This document shows positions 63,252 to 64,000 of a stretch of DNA of 64,000 bases, piece after piece; position 1 is the stretch's first letter; every line of letters starts with the position of its first letter. The notes under the pieces are model-generated. The model worked only from the letters and a program-made list of their open reading frames with translations. It had not been told where the DNA came from and did not search any database. The DNA comes from Vicugna pacos (Eukaryota > Chordata > Mammalia > Artiodactyla > Camelidae). The DNA is taken from assembly GCF_048564905.1 (NCBI RefSeq), contig NC_133006.1, positions 23,156,001 through 23,220,000 of the forward strand. The letters are read 5' to 3'. The translations under genes and the position numbers were made by a program.

Positions 63252-63285
63252 AGTGTGTGTGTGTGTGTGTGTGTGTGGGTGTGTG
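63252..63285. repeat. (TG)n before exon B, copy 4
   Basis: TG tract 175 nt before the exon at 63461. Confidence 0.9.
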
Positions 63286-63460
63286 CACGAGCGCGCTCCT
63301 GTTTGTATGTACGTTTTCTATATGTGTGCTACTGTTTTGTGTATTTCTGGTTTTGAATAAGATTCAGTTTGATTTTAAATATAAATTTTAAAATAATTTT
63401 CAATTCTCTTTTTCTTTCTTTCTTGGATCTTTTCATAGATCTTTTCTTTTTGTTTTTCAG

Positions 63461-63481
63461 ATGAACTACGAAGACAATATG
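63461..63481 (+). CDS. Micro-exon B, copy 4: DELRRQY (21 nt)
   Basis: Last exon in the window, identical to copies 2 and 3, donor 'gtaaat'. The array continues beyond 64000. Confidence 0.76.
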
Positions 63482-64000
63482 GTAAATTTTTTTAATGCAC
63501 ATTGTTCCATACCTTTCTAACTATTTCTAACTTTTCCTACCTTTCTATCTATATAAAAGTTCCTGGCACATCCTTCTCCTCTTCCCTCTCCAATATTTTG
63601 GATAAGGACCACTCTCATATTAATGTCTTCCTTCTATATTTCCTATTTCACTCCCTAATTCTCCTTGTTTTTCACTGTATGCCTTTTATTTCTTTTTTTT
63701 TTTTTTTAGTTCTTCAGATACTTGCCCTGATTGATTATTATATTTGTAGAGATGTCTGGCATTAGGCGGGTCACTACATCACTTCCATTCTATATATGTT
63801 TTCTGGCAAATGACCACTGAGGTAGAATTTCCATCACCTTTCAACTTCTGGGGAGAATAACTATGCAACTGAAGGTGATCCAACTTAAGTGAAAAGAAGA
63901 CTCCAATTTGCCGAGTAAAATTTCTCAACCTTCTGATCTTTCAAGGACAATAAATTGACGTCATTCTTGGTCAAGTGTGAGCTCTAAACTAACTCTACAG

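Larger units (their letters stand above)
60698..64000 (+). repeat. Higher-order repeat copy 4, partial
   Basis: The first 3.3 kb of a fourth unit, holding exons C, A and B. It runs off the right end of the window, so the true copy number is unknown and is at least four. Confidence 0.95.

Noticed and set aside
22803-64000. CRISPR-like or satellite interpretation of the array
   Set aside because: The period is 12.27 kb, with complex unique sequence, introns and splice signals. It is neither short direct repeats with spacers nor simple satellite.
1-64000. Retroviral, LTR or other capsid-bearing elements
   Set aside because: No LTR pair, primer-binding site or gag/pol/env-like text was noticed in either strand.

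Overview
The window is mammalian nuclear DNA, most likely from a camelid. It is AT-rich and intron-like, packed with L1 fragments plus old hAT and Tigger DNA transposons. The best lineage marker is a tRNA-derived SINE (33948-34108 and two further copies) whose body, with its 'cttcaatt..tagtacctcct..aataaacctaatta' pattern, I recognise as the camelid-specific family. The L1 3' ends also look cetartiodactyl. No retroviral or LTR element was recognised.

Left part (1-22802). Bases 6230-7004 hold the 3' end of a plus-strand butyrophilin gene: a 27-nt heptad-type exon, then a terminal exon coding a complete PRY-SPRY (B30.2) domain closest by eye to BTN1A1. Its Ig, transmembrane and upstream exons must lie left of the window. 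The rest is transposon-rich: an antisense L1 (1245-4960), a Charlie-type hAT (5016-5256), an L1 tail with a 5' inversion (7517-8001), unassigned DNA with one GC-richer patch (11230-11500), a second antisense L1 (12060-16150), a sense L1 split by a Tigger1-type element (16290-18865), and a younger antisense L1 (18871-20092). Bases 20150-22802 are a decayed relative of the array that follows.

Right part (22803-64000). This is a higher-order tandem repeat. The unit is about 12.27 kb and occurs as three full copies (13246, 12272 and 12377 bp) plus a partial fourth that runs off the window. Each unit carries seven tiny exons (eight in copy 1) with good splice sites, all on the plus strand. All begin and end after the first base of a codon (phase 1-1), all have lengths divisible by 3 (18, 21, 27 or 60 nt), and all are open. 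In order a unit codes VNDKCEEEN, ERPQK(T/R)V, DELRRQY, a 20-residue exon beginning EPQGRH, DVSGKPI, EIQERN and AVSGKPV: 63 residues in 12 kb. The 25 exons seen here would give 219 residues. Phase and size match the short exons that butyrophilin genes carry between the transmembrane and B30.2 exons, so I read the array as a hugely expanded cytoplasmic-stalk exon cassette of a second butyrophilin-like gene.

The unit is itself built from about three older subunits of 3.4-5 kb that alternate exon types, so the structure has at least three levels. Exon sequences can differ far more than their flanking introns. One exon has grown from 18 to 60 nt through duplication of its own donor site. Copies 1 and 2 are almost identical over several kilobases, which suggests recent exchange. 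Neither Ig, transmembrane nor B30.2 exons for the array gene lie in the window. Whether the exons are spliced into an mRNA is inferred from sequence only.
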